Positions 49,642 to 58,383 of a stretch of 61,937 bases of DNA are shown piece after piece. The number at the start of each line of letters is the position of its first letter. Position 1 is the stretch's first letter. Origin of the DNA: Cyanobium sp. CACIAM 14 (GTDB lineage Bacteria > Cyanobacteriota > Cyanobacteriia > PCC-6307 > Cyanobiaceae); NCBI GenBank assembly GCA_000708525.1, contig JMRP01000012.1:1-61937 (forward strand), in the 5' to 3' direction. A program made the position numbers and the translations under genes. Under the pieces are notes generated by a model. That model worked only from the letters and a program-made list of their open reading frames with translations, searched no databases and was not told the DNA's origin.

Positions 49642-50760
49642 TCAGGCGCGCCGGTAGAAGGGGCGCTTCACCACCACCGCCGGCTCGGCCCGGCCCCGGA
49701 TCTCCACCGCCAGTTCGGTGCCGGGCTTTGCCGCGGCGGCGGGCACGTAGGCCAGGGCCACCGCCTCCCCCAGCGTCGGCGACCAGCTGCCGCTGGTGAC
49801 CGTGCCCACCGCCACCCCGTCCTGCAGCACCGGGTAGCCGTGGCGGGCGATGGCCCGGCCCTGCAGCTTCAGCCCCACCAGCCGGCGGCTCACCCCCTCA
49901 GCGGTCTGGCGCTCGAGGGCGGCACGGCCGATGAAGTCGGACGGCATCTCCAGGTGCACCAGCCAGCCCAGGCCGGCCTCCAGGGGGGTGGTGGAGGTGT
50001 CCATCTCGTTGCCGTAGAGGTGCATCGCCGCCTCCAGCCGCAGGGTGTCGCGGGCGCCGAGGCCGCAGGGGGTGACCCCCTCGGCCAGCAGCCGCTGCCA
50101 GAGCGCCAGGCCGGCCTCCCGCTCCAGGAGCAGCTCGAAGCCGTCCTCGCCGGTGTAGCCCGTGCGGCCGACGAACACCGGCGCGCCGTCGATGGCGAGC
50201 TCCCGGTGGCCGAAGCGGGGCAGGCCGCTGAGATCGGCGCCGCTGAGGGCCTCGAGCCGGGCGGCGGCTTCCGGACCCTGGAGGGCCAGCAGCACCCCGT
50301 CGCCCTTGCGGTCGGCGATGGTGATGCCCTCGGGCTCCAGCTGGCTGGTGATCCAGGCGGTGTCCGCCTCGGCGCAGGCGGCGTTGATCACCAGCAGCAG
50401 CTCGTCGGTCGTGCCGTTCTCCGTCGCGGGGACCCGGCCGCGGTCGTAGACGATCAGATCGTCGCGGATGCCGCCGGCCTCGTTGAGCAGCACCGTGTAG
50501 CAGGCCTCGCCGGGACCGATGCGGAACAGGTCGGTGGGCACGAGCCGCTGCAGGGCGTCCTTGGCGCCGTCGCCCCGCAGGCGGAGCACGCCCATGTGGG
50601 AGATGTCGAAGACACCGCAGTGCTGGCGGACGGCGTTGTGCTCCTGCACCAGGCCGGAGAACTGGATCGCCATCTCCCAGCCGGCGAAGGGCACCATCCG
50701 GCCTCCGGCGGCCACGGCCGCATCGGCCAGCGGTGTACGGCGCAGGGAAGAGGGATCCAT
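49642..50760 (-). CDS. gcvT: Glycine cleavage system T protein (aminomethyltransferase)
   Basis: A 372-residue folate-dependent enzyme of glycine cleavage, important for photorespiration. Motifs are VPFAGWEMAIQFSGLVQEH, GVFDISHMGVL, RTGYTGEDGFELLL, LGARDTLRLEAAMHLYGNEMD and GTVTSGSWSPTLG. I chose the ATG at 50760; the longer frame adds Arg/Pro-rich residues outside the family. The P and H proteins are not in the window. Confidence 0.96.
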   Translation of the reverse strand: MDPSSLRRTPLADAAVAAGGRMVPFAGWEMAIQFSGLVQEHNAVRQHCGVFDISHMGVLRLRGDGAKDALQRLVPTDLFRIGPGEACYTVLLNEAGGIRDDLIVYDRGRVPATENGTTDELLLVINAACAEADTAWITSQLEPEGITIADRKGDGVLLALQGPEAAARLEALSGADLSGLPRFGHRELAIDGAPVFVGRTGYTGEDGFELLLEREAGLALWQRLLAEGVTPCGLGARDTLRLEAAMHLYGNEMDTSTTPLEAGLGWLVHLEMPSDFIGRAALERQTAEGVSRRLVGLKLQGRAIARHGYPVLQDGVAVGTVTSGSWSPTLGEAVALAYVPAAAAKPGTELAVEIRGRAEPAVVVKRPFYRRA

Positions 50761-50931
50761 GGGAGAGGGCCGGCCGGCCATGGGGAGGCCGGTGCAGGGT
50801 CGCGTGATCCTATGGAGGCTGAAGGGCGCGGATTTTTTCGCCAATCCCGAAGAAAGGCTGTGATTCGGCTTTCACCCCCTGGTGTGCAGGCGAAGAACTG
50901 ACTACTTTGAGCAGCCCGATGGGTTACACGG

Positions 50932-51171
50932 ATGGGCAACCGTCCCAACTGCCGCAGCTGCCGCCACTGCACCCCGCCCGCGGGTGTGGAGATGGGCTGG
51001 TGTCAGCTGCGCCAGTTGTCCATCCACCCTGACCTGGTGGCCGATCTCTGGTGCCATCACTGGACGGCCCGCCCGCCCCGGCTGCCGGTGGTGGCTCCCG
51101 AAGGCCTGCCGCGACCGGCCCGGCTGCCCCTGGGCAATCAGCAGCTGACCCTGGCCACCGGGCTGTCCTGA
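50932..51171 (+). CDS. Small Cys-rich conserved protein
   Basis: A 79-residue protein with a C-x2-C-x2-C cluster (residues 7, 10, 13), further Cys in GWC and LWCHHW, and a C-terminal Pro/Leu-rich tail. The first 45 residues look like a small zinc-binding fold, and the GWCxLRxLxIHP pattern resembles a short picocyanobacterial protein I recall but cannot name. Function unknown. Confidence 0.6.
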   Translation: MGNRPNCRSCRHCTPPAGVEMGWCQLRQLSIHPDLVADLWCHHWTARPPRLPVVAPEGLPRPARLPLGNQQLTLATGLS

Positions 51172-51316
51172 CATCGGAAGGGAAGCGGAAGAGTGTCGCG
51201 GTTGACCCCGTTTCGAGCCTCTTCACCCTTTTCGCCTCCTCTTCCCCTCGCAGCCTTGGCCGATCGGATGTAGGAAGGTTTCACCCTGTCCACCATCCCT
51301 CCGGAGGTCCCCTGAG

Positions 51317-51721
51317 TTGAGCAGAACCCACGCATCCCCATCCCCATCCCCGATCCAACTGATGGCGGTGGATGTGGATTGTGAGACCTTCACACTCCCC
51401 ACCGGCGCCCAGGTGTTCTCCCGCGGGGCCAGCGCCGATTCCATCTATGCGGTCCGTCGCGGCATCGTCGAGCTGGTGGGCGAGCAGGGCGAGAAGATCT
51501 GCTATCGCCCCGGGGAACTGTTCAGCTACCAGGACATCACCTGGCGTGAGCTCAGCCACCGCAGCGACGCCTTCGCCCGCACGCCGGTGGAACTCCTTCG
51601 GCTCGACCGCCTCCGCTTCCTCAACCTGCTGCACAACCATCCAACGCTCGCGGTGCAGCTGATCGGCCAGCAGCACGACCGCCTGCGGGAGCAGCGGGCC
51701 AGCGGCACCTGCTGCTACTGA
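51317..51721 (+). CDS. Cyclic-nucleotide-binding-domain protein without DNA-binding domain
   Basis: A 134-residue protein of the Crp/Fnr sensory fold only: FTLPTGAQVFSRGASADSIYAVRRGIVELV, then YRPGELFSYQDI. The typical cNMP phosphate-binding cassette (GELAL..RxA) is not intact, with RPGELFSYQ in its place. No helix-turn-helix follows. The TTG start has GGAGG nine bases upstream, a strong support. It ends CCY, with a Cys pair. Its stop overlaps the opposing speB stop by 7 bp. Role unknown. Confidence 0.7.
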   Translation: MSRTHASPSPSPIQLMAVDVDCETFTLPTGAQVFSRGASADSIYAVRRGIVELVGEQGEKICYRPGELFSYQDITWRELSHRSDAFARTPVELLRLDRLRFLNLLHNHPTLAVQLIGQQHDRLREQRASGTCCY

Positions 51722-52584
51722 GCTCCCTCCCGGCCGAGGAGCAGCAGCAGGCTGCGCGTCACCTTGGCGGCCAGCACGGCGCTGACGCCGGTGGGGTCGA
51801 GCTGGGGGGCCAGCTCCACCACGTCGGCGGCCACCAGACGGTGGTGGCGCAGTTCCTCCGCCAGGGCGGCGAAGTGGGGCCAGTGGAAACCCCCGGGTTC
51901 GGGCGTTCCCGTGCCCGGCAGCACCGAGGGATCGAACCAGTCGAGGTCGACCGTCAGGTAGAGGGGCCGGCCCCGCAGAGGCATCAGCGCCTCGGCCATC
52001 GCCTCGATCGGCACCAGCCGTCCGCTGGCGTGCAGCTCCCGGAATTCCTCACGGGTGCCGCTGCGGATCGCGATCTGGCGCAACTCACCGCTGGGCAGCA
52101 CCTCCAGGCAGCGGCGCATGGCGCAGGCGTGGCTGTGGTGGGCACCGAGCCAGCTCTGGCGCAGGTCGGCATGGGCATCCAGCTGCACCAGCGCCAGATC
52201 GGGATGCCGCCGGGCCACCGCCGCCACGGCGCCGCTGCTGATCGAGTGCTCACCGCCCAACATCAGCGGCGCCAGGCCCAGGTCGAGCACGGCCTCGGTG
52301 GCCCGCCCCACCGCCTCCACCACCGGTTCGGGGGCGCCGAAGGGGATCGCCACGGCCCCCAGGTCGGCGAAGGCCAGATCCTCCAGGTCGAGGTCGAGCT
52401 GGGGGTCGTAGGTCTCCAGGCCGCTGCTCACCTCCCGGATCGCCGCCGGGCCGAAGCGGGCTCCCGGGCGGAAGGAGGTGGTGCCGTCGTAGGGAACGCC
52501 GAACAGCCCAACGGTGCAGCCTGGGGGCTCCCGGCGGGCCCCCATGTAGATCGCCCCTTCGCGCTCGAACAGCTCGTCGTTCAT
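51715..52584 (-). CDS. speB: Agmatinase/ureohydrolase family protein
   Basis: A 289-residue manganese ureohydrolase. Metal ligands are in [18 protein letters not shown], and the VDLDWFDPS motif. The family cleaves agmatine, guanidinobutyrate or arginine to release urea. Pairing with spermidine synthase by an ATGA overlap favours agmatinase for putrescine synthesis; the urea released could feed the urease in this window. Substrate assignment in this family is often wrong, so agmatinase is an inference. Confidence 0.88.
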   Translation of the reverse strand: MNDELFEREGAIYMGARREPPGCTVGLFGVPYDGTTSFRPGARFGPAAIREVSSGLETYDPQLDLDLEDLAFADLGAVAIPFGAPEPVVEAVGRATEAVLDLGLAPLMLGGEHSISSGAVAAVARRHPDLALVQLDAHADLRQSWLGAHHSHACAMRRCLEVLPSGELRQIAIRSGTREEFRELHASGRLVPIEAMAEALMPLRGRPLYLTVDLDWFDPSVLPGTGTPEPGGFHWPHFAALAEELRHHRLVAADVVELAPQLDPTGVSAVLAAKVTRSLLLLLGREGAQ

Positions 52585-53480
52585 GGCAGGTTCCCGGCGC
52601 CGGCGTCCGCCAGTGCCCGTTCCACGAAGGCGGGCACCGCCTCGAAGGCGCCCCGCTGCCAGCGGGGCGACCAGATGGCGCAGCCCTCCGCCACCGCCGC
52701 GGCCCGCTCCGGCAGGGGCTCGCGGTAGCGGGGGCCGTCGGGGGCCGCGAAGGTCCAGCTCCACCAGCCGCTGGGGTACATGGGCACCCAGCCGTACATC
52801 GGATCGGCATGGCCGAACACCTCGCGCAGCAGCCGCACGGTCTCGATGTGCACCTGGCGGAAGGCCTCGGGGGATTCGCTCTGGGTGGCGAACACCCCGC
52901 CGGGTCGCAGCAGGCGGCGGCAGTGCTCGAAGAAGGCGCGGTTGAACAGGCCCTCGGCGGGGCCGGCCGGATCGGAGCCGTCCACCAGCACCACGTCGTA
53001 GCTGGCGTCGGGGGCGGAAGCCGCCCAGCCGATGCCGTCGCCCACGGTGAGGTGGAAGCGGGGGTCGCTCCAGGCCCCGCCGCCGAGGCCCGGCAGGTGT
53101 TTGCGGGAGAGCTCCACCACCAGTCCGTCGATCTCCACCATGTCGAGGTGCCGGACGCCGGGATGGCGCAGGCACTCGCGGGCGGTGCCGCCGTCGCCGC
53201 CGCCGATCACCAGCACCCGCTCGATCTGTTCGGCACCGCACAGGGCCGGATGCACCAGAGGCTCGTGGTAGTGACGCTCCTGCCGTTCCGCCGTCATCCA
53301 GCAGCCGTCGAGCAGCAGCCCCTTGCCGTAGGCCTGGCTGTCGATGATCGTGATGCGCTGGTAGGGGCTGGTGCGCTCCTCCACCACCGTGGCGGCCAGG
53401 CCGTAGCGCACCCCGCCGAGCACCTCGTCCACCCAGGTCTCCCCGGCGGCGGCGGCGGGCGGTGGCTGTTGCGGACCCAT
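52581..53480 (-). CDS. speE: Spermidine synthase
   Basis: A 299-residue aminopropyltransferase that transfers a propylamine from decarboxylated SAM to putrescine. Motifs are [52 protein letters not shown], and the catalytic region [19 protein letters not shown]. The gene starts at an ATG (53480) and overlaps speB by ATGA. Length is standard. Confidence 0.96.
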   Translation of the reverse strand: MGPQQPPPAAAAGETWVDEVLGGVRYGLAATVVEERTSPYQRITIIDSQAYGKGLLLDGCWMTAERQERHYHEPLVHPALCGAEQIERVLVIGGGDGGTARECLRHPGVRHLDMVEIDGLVVELSRKHLPGLGGGAWSDPRFHLTVGDGIGWAASAPDASYDVVLVDGSDPAGPAEGLFNRAFFEHCRRLLRPGGVFATQSESPEAFRQVHIETVRLLREVFGHADPMYGWVPMYPSGWWSWTFAAPDGPRYREPLPERAAAVAEGCAIWSPRWQRGAFEAVPAFVERALADAGAGNLP

Positions 53481-53537
53481 GCAGTTGGCGCGTGGCTTTC
53501 CAGCTAAACCTTCGGGAGGACCCCTTGTCACGGAGCC

Positions 53538-54284
53538 ATGGCACACTCCCGCCGCCACCTGCTGCGGCTGGCCGGACTGGTGGGTGGCTGGATGCTGCTG
53601 GAATCCCTGACCCCTCCTGCGGCCGCGGCGGAGCAGGCGCCGGCGGGCGACCTGGCCGCCCGCCTGTCGGTGTGCCGTCCCAGCGGTGATCCGCTGCAGG
53701 AGCTGCTGCGCCGCAACCGGGAATTCTGCCGGGTCTGGCGCGAGGCCGAGCGCAGCGAGGATCCCCTGGAGCGGGCCACGCTGCTGCACCAGGGCTGGCC
53801 GCTCCACTGCCAGGTGCGCCCCGATGCCCTGGCCGCCGGCCAGCGGCCCTGGGCGGCGATCCTCTGCTGCGCCGATTCGCGGGTGGGGCCGGAGTGGATC
53901 TTCGCCTGCGGTTCCGGCGAGCTGTTCGAGGTGCGCAGCGCCGGCAACACGGCCTTCGCCGAGGGCATCGCCTCGCTGGAGTACGCCGTGGCGGAACTGG
54001 CCGTGCCCCTGATCCTGGTGATGGGCCACAGCGGCTGCGGTGCGGTGACGGCCGCCATGGCCGGCGAGCCGCTCACGCCCCTGCTGGAGGACCTGGTGGC
54101 ACCGATCCGGGCCTCGCTGAGGGCCGGTGCGGATCTGGAGGCGGCCGTGCGCACCAACGCCGCCGCCGCCGCCGCCGAACTCCCCCGCCGCAGCGCCCTG
54201 CTGCGGCAGGCCGTGGCGGACGGGCGGCTGACGATCCAGCCGGCCTACTTCGACATCGGCAGCGGCCAGGTGAGTCTGGTGTGA
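53538..54284 (+). CDS. Secreted beta-type carbonic anhydrase
   Basis: A 248-residue zinc enzyme interconverting CO2 and bicarbonate. The zinc ligands are Cys in [11 protein letters not shown], His in MGHSGCGAV and the following Cys. The N-terminus has a twin-Arg-like start ([15 protein letters not shown]) and a cleavage site near AAAAEQ, so it should act in the periplasm, like EcaB of other cyanobacteria. It is translationally coupled (GTGA) to a ribosome-rescue gene. Confidence 0.92.
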   Translation: MAHSRRHLLRLAGLVGGWMLLESLTPPAAAAEQAPAGDLAARLSVCRPSGDPLQELLRRNREFCRVWREAERSEDPLERATLLHQGWPLHCQVRPDALAAGQRPWAAILCCADSRVGPEWIFACGSGELFEVRSAGNTAFAEGIASLEYAVAELAVPLILVMGHSGCGAVTAAMAGEPLTPLLEDLVAPIRASLRAGADLEAAVRTNAAAAAAELPRRSALLRQAVADGRLTIQPAYFDIGSGQVSLV

Positions 54285-54718
54285 GCGGCGATCTGGAGCT
54301 GGGGGTCGGCCTGGTGATCCCGGCGGCCGAGCTGCTCTGGCGGTTCTCGCGGGGCTCGGGACCGGGCGGCCAGGGGGTGAACACCACCGATTCGCGGGTG
54401 GAGCTGGTGTTCGACCTGGCGGCCAGCGGCGCCCTGTCGCCGGCCCTGAAGGAGCGGGCCCTGCGGCGCCTGGCGGGGCGGCTCACACCGGCCGGGCTGG
54501 TGATCGTGGCCGCGGAGCAGCGCTCCCAGTGGCAGAACCGTCAGGTGGCGCTGCGGCGGCTGGCGACGCTGCTGCGGGAGGCCTGCGCCCCGCCCCCGCC
54601 GCCGCGGCGCGTCAGCCGGCCTACCCGGAGTTCGGTGGAGCGGCGGCTCAGGGCCAAGCGGCGGCGCGGTGCGATCAAGAGCGCCCGCCGCCAGGGGGCG
54701 GCGCCGGAGGAGGACTGA
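54281..54718 (+). CDS. arfB: ArfB-type peptidyl-tRNA hydrolase (ribosome rescue)
   Basis: A 145-residue release-factor-like protein with the GGQ loop ([20 protein letters not shown]) and a basic C-terminal tail ([18 protein letters not shown]) that threads into empty mRNA channels on stalled ribosomes. It lacks a codon-recognition domain. The start is a GTG overlapping the carbonic anhydrase stop. It overlaps the opposing mazG by 44 bp. Confidence 0.92.
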   Translation: MSGDLELGVGLVIPAAELLWRFSRGSGPGGQGVNTTDSRVELVFDLAASGALSPALKERALRRLAGRLTPAGLVIVAAEQRSQWQNRQVALRRLATLLREACAPPPPPRRVSRPTRSSVERRLRAKRRRGAIKSARRQGAAPEED

Positions 54719-55676
54719 GGCCAGGGCCCTGGGGGGGGCTGTCCCGACCGCCGCGCTCGGCGCGGATCCGCTTCTTGGCGGCCTGCCAGTGGCCCTCCAG
54801 CTCGCGGATGCCGCGGCCGGCGAGATCGCCGCCGAGGGCCGCCTCCACCCGGGAGAAGCGATCCAGGAAGCGGCGGTTGGTGCCGGCCAGGCCCTCCTCG
54901 GGATCGAGCCCGCACCAGCGCGCCACGTTCACCAGGGTGAAGAGCACATCGCCCAGTTCCGCCTGGGCGTGCGCCCGGTCGCCGCTGGCCACGGCCACCC
55001 GCAGCTCCTCCATCTCCTCGCTCACCTTCGCCCAGACGCCCTCCATGGCCTCCCACTCGAAGCCGGCGGCGGCGGCCTTGCGGGAGATTGTCATGGCGCC
55101 GGCCAGGGCGGGCTGGCCGCGCACCTTCTCGGCGAGGCGGTCGCTGAGGGGGCTGGGGCTGTCCCCGCCCGCGGTCGCTCCGGCCCGACCGGCTGCGGCG
55201 GCGGCGGCGGAGGCCTTCTCTTCCCGCTCGGCGGCCTTGATCGCCTCCCAGCTGCGGCGCACGGCCTCGGGGTCGTCGTGCCGCTCCGCCTCGGGGTTGA
55301 ACACATGGGGATGGCGGCGCACCAGCTTGGCGCCGATGCCGCCGGCCACGGCGGCCAGGTCGAAGGCGCCGCGCTCGGCGGCGAGGCGGGCGTGCAGCAC
55401 CACCTGCAGCAGCAGGTCGCCCAGTTCCTCCTGCAGATGGCGGTCGTCGCCATGGCGGATGGCGTCGGCCAGCTCGTGGGCCTCCTCGAGGGCATAGGGG
55501 ATCAGGGAGTCGTGGGTCTGGGCCAGATCCCAGGGGCAGCCGGCCTCCGGATCGCGCAACCGGTCCACGATCGCCACCAGCTCGGCCAGGGCGGCGAGGG
55601 TGGCTGGATCGGCCGCTGGCGAGGACTCGGAGGGTGCGCCGTTCGCGGCCGGTGAGGGGGAGGGGTCAGGATCCAT
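54675..55676 (-). CDS. mazG: Nucleoside triphosphate pyrophosphohydrolase MazG
   Basis: A 333-residue house-cleaning NTP pyrophosphohydrolase with two MazG domains. Domain one has GCPWDLAQTHDSLIPYALEEAHELADAI with EEL-GDLLLQ following; domain two has EEMEELRVA and AELGDVLFTLVN. Both keep the EExxE...ExxD metal sites. The region between them is a low-complexity Ala stretch. It starts one base inside the stop of the upstream DUF2227 gene. Confidence 0.95.
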   Translation of the reverse strand: MDPDPSPSPAANGAPSESSPAADPATLAALAELVAIVDRLRDPEAGCPWDLAQTHDSLIPYALEEAHELADAIRHGDDRHLQEELGDLLLQVVLHARLAAERGAFDLAAVAGGIGAKLVRRHPHVFNPEAERHDDPEAVRRSWEAIKAAEREEKASAAAAAAGRAGATAGGDSPSPLSDRLAEKVRGQPALAGAMTISRKAAAAGFEWEAMEGVWAKVSEEMEELRVAVASGDRAHAQAELGDVLFTLVNVARWCGLDPEEGLAGTNRRFLDRFSRVEAALGGDLAGRGIRELEGHWQAAKKRIRAERGGRDSPPQGPGLSPPPAPPPGGGRS

Positions 55677-56215
55677 CAGCGCAGGCTGCCACGGGTGCGC
55701 CCGGGGGGCCGGCGGCCCAGGCGGGCGAGGGCGCGAAGGGGCCGCGGCAGCCGGGGGATGGGATCTCCGTCCTGCAGGAGATGCAGCCAGGCGCTGGCCT
55801 CCAGGCCCACCAGGGCCGTGAGCAGCAGGGGCCGCTGACCGTGCCAGAGGGCCACCGCCCGCTCCAGCCACCAGGAGGGGGACGGCGCCCCCAGCGGGGC
55901 CAGCAGCTGCGCCGCCAGCGCGAGGAGCAGGGCCAGGTAGGCCAGGCGCAGGGTGGTGCCCAGCAGGGGGGCGTGGGAGAGGAGCGAGCGGTGGGAGAGA
56001 AGCCGGCGGTAGGGCCACCAGAGCAGCTGCAGGGGCCCCCAACGGCGACTGGGGCGGGAGCGGGTGTCGAGGTCGGGGGAGAGCCAGAGGCCGCCGATCA
56101 GGAAGGCCAGGCCGGCCACGCCCGCGCCGACGGGCCCCAGGGCCGGCCACCACAGCAGGGCGAAGGGCAGGGCCAGGCGGCGGGTGAGGCGGTCGTGCTG
56201 GCGGCCGCTGGCCAT
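55676..56215 (-). CDS. DUF2227 membrane protein (predicted metal-binding)
   Basis: A 179-residue integral membrane protein with the DUF2227 pattern: ASGRQHDRLTRRLALP at the start, GGLWLSPDLDTRSRPSRRWGPLQLLWWPY, and LSHRSLLSHAPLLGTTLRLAYL. The His and Asp residues (H7, the D pair of SPDLD, HRS, SH) may bind metal, as in YdjM/LexA-regulated phosphatase-like proteins. Function is unknown. It is coupled to mazG. Confidence 0.82.
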   Translation of the reverse strand: MASGRQHDRLTRRLALPFALLWWPALGPVGAGVAGLAFLIGGLWLSPDLDTRSRPSRRWGPLQLLWWPYRRLLSHRSLLSHAPLLGTTLRLAYLALLLALAAQLLAPLGAPSPSWWLERAVALWHGQRPLLLTALVGLEASAWLHLLQDGDPIPRLPRPLRALARLGRRPPGRTRGSLR

Positions 56216-56330
56216 CGGCGCTCCCGGCGTGCGGACTCCCCGGCAGGATCGCGCCCCGTGCCGGCCGCGCCAGGGGGCTGGGGTCGCGCGAGGGCTGGTG
56301 GGCGAGGCGGTGCGGGCAGAATGATCGGAC

Positions 56331-56402
<72 letters not shown>

Positions 56403-56414
56403 TTCCTCAAGAAC

Positions 56415-56539
56415 CCAGTCCCAGACTGGAGAAAGCCAGTCCCAGCAAGGCCTCCCAGCGATGCCTCCACGGCTGCAGCTGGGGCAGGAATGACCCCGAA
56501 AGTCCCGGAAAATGCCAAAGTTTTACCCAGGATTTACCC
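56415..56539 (+). repeat. Phased short repeats between tRNA and integrase (recombinase arm-site candidates)
   Basis: CCAGTCCCAG occurs twice at 56415-56424 and 56436-56445, 21 bp apart (two helical turns). TTTACCC occurs twice at 56522-56528 and 56533-56539, 11 bp apart (one turn). Helically phased repeats next to a tRNA attachment site are typical of integrase or excisionase arm-type binding sites. Chance cannot be excluded. Confidence 0.45.
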
Positions 56540-56551
56540 GAGCTAGAGACG

Positions 56552-57739
56552 ATGGCGATGGCCCCATGGCTGCGGAGCCTCTCCCTGTCTTTCAAGGCGC
56601 ACCGGCTGGGCCGCACCGGCTGGCACGTCCAGCAGCACCGGGACAAGCTCCGCCTACTCAGCAGCGAGTTCCCGCCGCGGCCAGGGGAGCCCGATGGGCA
56701 GGGCACCCAGAAACGGGCCCTGACGCTGAAGACCCCGCCAGGGCCCACCCATGCCGCCGCGGCCCTGACGGAGTGCTGCGCCGTGTTCGATGCCGTCATG
56801 GCCGGCACCTGGACATGGCCCGACCCTGCTGCCACTCCCGCCGCCGACGACCCTGGTCACCTCCAGCCCCAGCACCTGGGGCGACTGATCGAGCAGCTAC
56901 GGACCCGGCTGGTGGGCGAGCAGATGCTGCAGGGGACCTGGGAGCGAACCTGGGCCCCATACCTGGCCCGGCTGGCCGCCACCGCGGTGGAGCGCCGATG
57001 GGCTGACGACGTTGAGTTCCTGGAGGCCTACCTGCGCCACTGGCAGCCCGGCAGCCGGAGCCGGCAGATGGCCCACGACCGGGCCAGACGCCTATGGAAG
57101 GAAGCGGGCTGGACGTGGCCCGAGGAGCTGGCCCAGCTGCGAGGGAACGGCAAGGCCGCGGCGGCCCCCGAGGGGGTGCAGGCCTTCACCGATCAGGAGA
57201 TCGAGCAGCTGCGCGAGGCGATCCAGCGGAGCCGCCTTACCCCTGCCGATTTGGTGGCGTGGGATGCGTTGACCTGCTTTGGCCTGAGGCCGAAGGAACT
57301 GCAGGCCCTAGATCTGCAGCGCCGTGATGGGGTGCTGGTGGCGGTGGTGAGCCGTAGCAAGCGGAGCAGCCGCGGGAGCAGCGGCGCCCGGATCGTCCCA
57401 GCTGTCCCCCCTGCCGGGTGGCCTGCGGACTGTCGCGGGCTGCTTGAACGATGGAAGCAGTCCGGCCTACCGCCGGCCCTGCTGGCGGCTCGATCTCCTG
57501 GGCAGGTGCTGACCCAGCAGCTGCGGCGCCTGCACCAGCCGGAGCAGCTGACGGCATACGGGCTGCGCCATGCCTTCGCCCTGCGGCTGGGCCTCGACCT
57601 GGGGCTGCACGTCAGGGAGGCCGCCGAGCTGATGGGCCACAGCCCGCAGGTTCATCTGGCGACCTATGGGAGGCGGCTGGACGGGCCGGGGCTGCAGGCA
57701 AAGGTCGCGGGGTTGGTGAAAGTTCGCGCCGCGGCCTGA
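56552..57739 (+). CDS. int: Tyrosine recombinase/integrase of the tRNA-Val element
   Basis: A 395-residue phage-type integrase. A DNA-binding N-terminus and core-binding domain (about 1-210) are followed by the catalytic domain: box I Arg in LTCFGLRPKELQAL, box II in LTAYGLRHAF, a GHS motif in AELMGHSPQV, and the nucleophile Tyr in LATYGRRL. In box II the usual His of HxxR is Tyr. It reads away from the tRNA, the normal orientation for tRNA-targeting integrases. I chose the ATG at 56552; no similarity exists upstream. Confidence 0.92.
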   Translation: MAMAPWLRSLSLSFKAHRLGRTGWHVQQHRDKLRLLSSEFPPRPGEPDGQGTQKRALTLKTPPGPTHAAAALTECCAVFDAVMAGTWTWPDPAATPAADDPGHLQPQHLGRLIEQLRTRLVGEQMLQGTWERTWAPYLARLAATAVERRWADDVEFLEAYLRHWQPGSRSRQMAHDRARRLWKEAGWTWPEELAQLRGNGKAAAAPEGVQAFTDQEIEQLREAIQRSRLTPADLVAWDALTCFGLRPKELQALDLQRRDGVLVAVVSRSKRSSRGSSGARIVPAVPPAGWPADCRGLLERWKQSGLPPALLAARSPGQVLTQQLRRLHQPEQLTAYGLRHAFALRLGLDLGLHVREAAELMGHSPQVHLATYGRRLDGPGLQAKVAGLVKVRAAA

Positions 57740-57886
57740 TTCACTTTCCCGGCGGTATCTGGGTCCTGACGACAAATGGAACGGATCGTGGAATCGAGTC
57801 CATTGGGAAACCCTTCACAGCAGCAGATCCGGGCCATAAGGTGATTTTGCGGGGAGACAAGGCCCCTACGTTCGTTCTTTTCACCA

Positions 57887-58114
57887 ATGGCTTTTTCCTT
57901 CACCACAGGTGAGGTGCAGGTCGCGCTGCGCGTTACCAAAAACACGCTCACGCGACTTCGCGCCGCCGAAGTATTGCGCCCCGGGGTGCACTTCACGGCC
58001 CACGGCGTCGGCCTGCGCCGCCCTGCTTTGCGGTGGGATCTTCCCGCTGTGGAAGAAACGCTGGCCAAACGAGGCAAGCAGATTCCCCGACCGAAACAGG
58101 AGGCCGCCCGCTGA
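57887..58114 (+). CDS. Excisionase-like small DNA-binding protein
   Basis: A 75-residue protein with a winged-helix/AlpA-like pattern: VTKNTLTRLRAAEVLRPGVHF, then PALRWDLPAVEETLAKR and a basic tail. Proteins of this size and pattern next to an integrase usually direct excision or control early genes. It begins 147 bp after int and its stop overlaps the next start (TGATG). The gap before it holds nothing I recognise. Confidence 0.7.
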   Translation: MAFSFTTGEVQVALRVTKNTLTRLRAAEVLRPGVHFTAHGVGLRRPALRWDLPAVEETLAKRGKQIPRPKQEAAR

Positions 58115-58383
58115 TGGCAGCCACAAAAAAGGCCCCGCGCCAACGGAGCCCAAAGGAAACAACAAACTGCGCCGATTCTACGAGCTTTCCATCTGTCAAA
58201 GCTGCGCCCCCTGGCCAGCGCCTCTCCCAGCTGCAGATCATCACAGCCACAGATGACGCCGGGACGAACTGCCATGACCGGGCCCTAGCAGCAAAGCACC
58301 ACCCGGACGTTGGCGGTGATCGTCGCCGCTTCGAGCAGCTGAGCGCCGCCCGTGATCGGCTGCTGCTGGAGCTGGCGCCATGA
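58114..58383 (+). CDS. Small protein with J-domain-like HPD motif
   Basis: An 89-residue protein whose C-terminal half (about 50-89) reads ALAAKHHPDVGGDRRRFEQLSAARDRLL, the HPD loop and third helix of a DnaJ domain; the first helix is short. The N-terminus is polar and disordered. J-domain proteins recruit Hsp70 (DnaK). Phage lambda uses DnaK/DnaJ to remodel its replication complex, so a role in starting replication with the primase and helicase encoded next is a fair inference. Confidence 0.65.
   Translation: MAATKKAPRQRSPKETTNCADSTSFPSVKAAPPGQRLSQLQIITATDDAGTNCHDRALAAKHHPDVGGDRRRFEQLSAARDRLLLELAP

Noticed and set aside
47602-50901. A 1,099-codon open frame on the plus strand across dps, aspS and gcvT
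   Set aside because: It is antisense to three certain genes, has a His/Gln/Gly-rich composition with no domain, and is a product of high GC.
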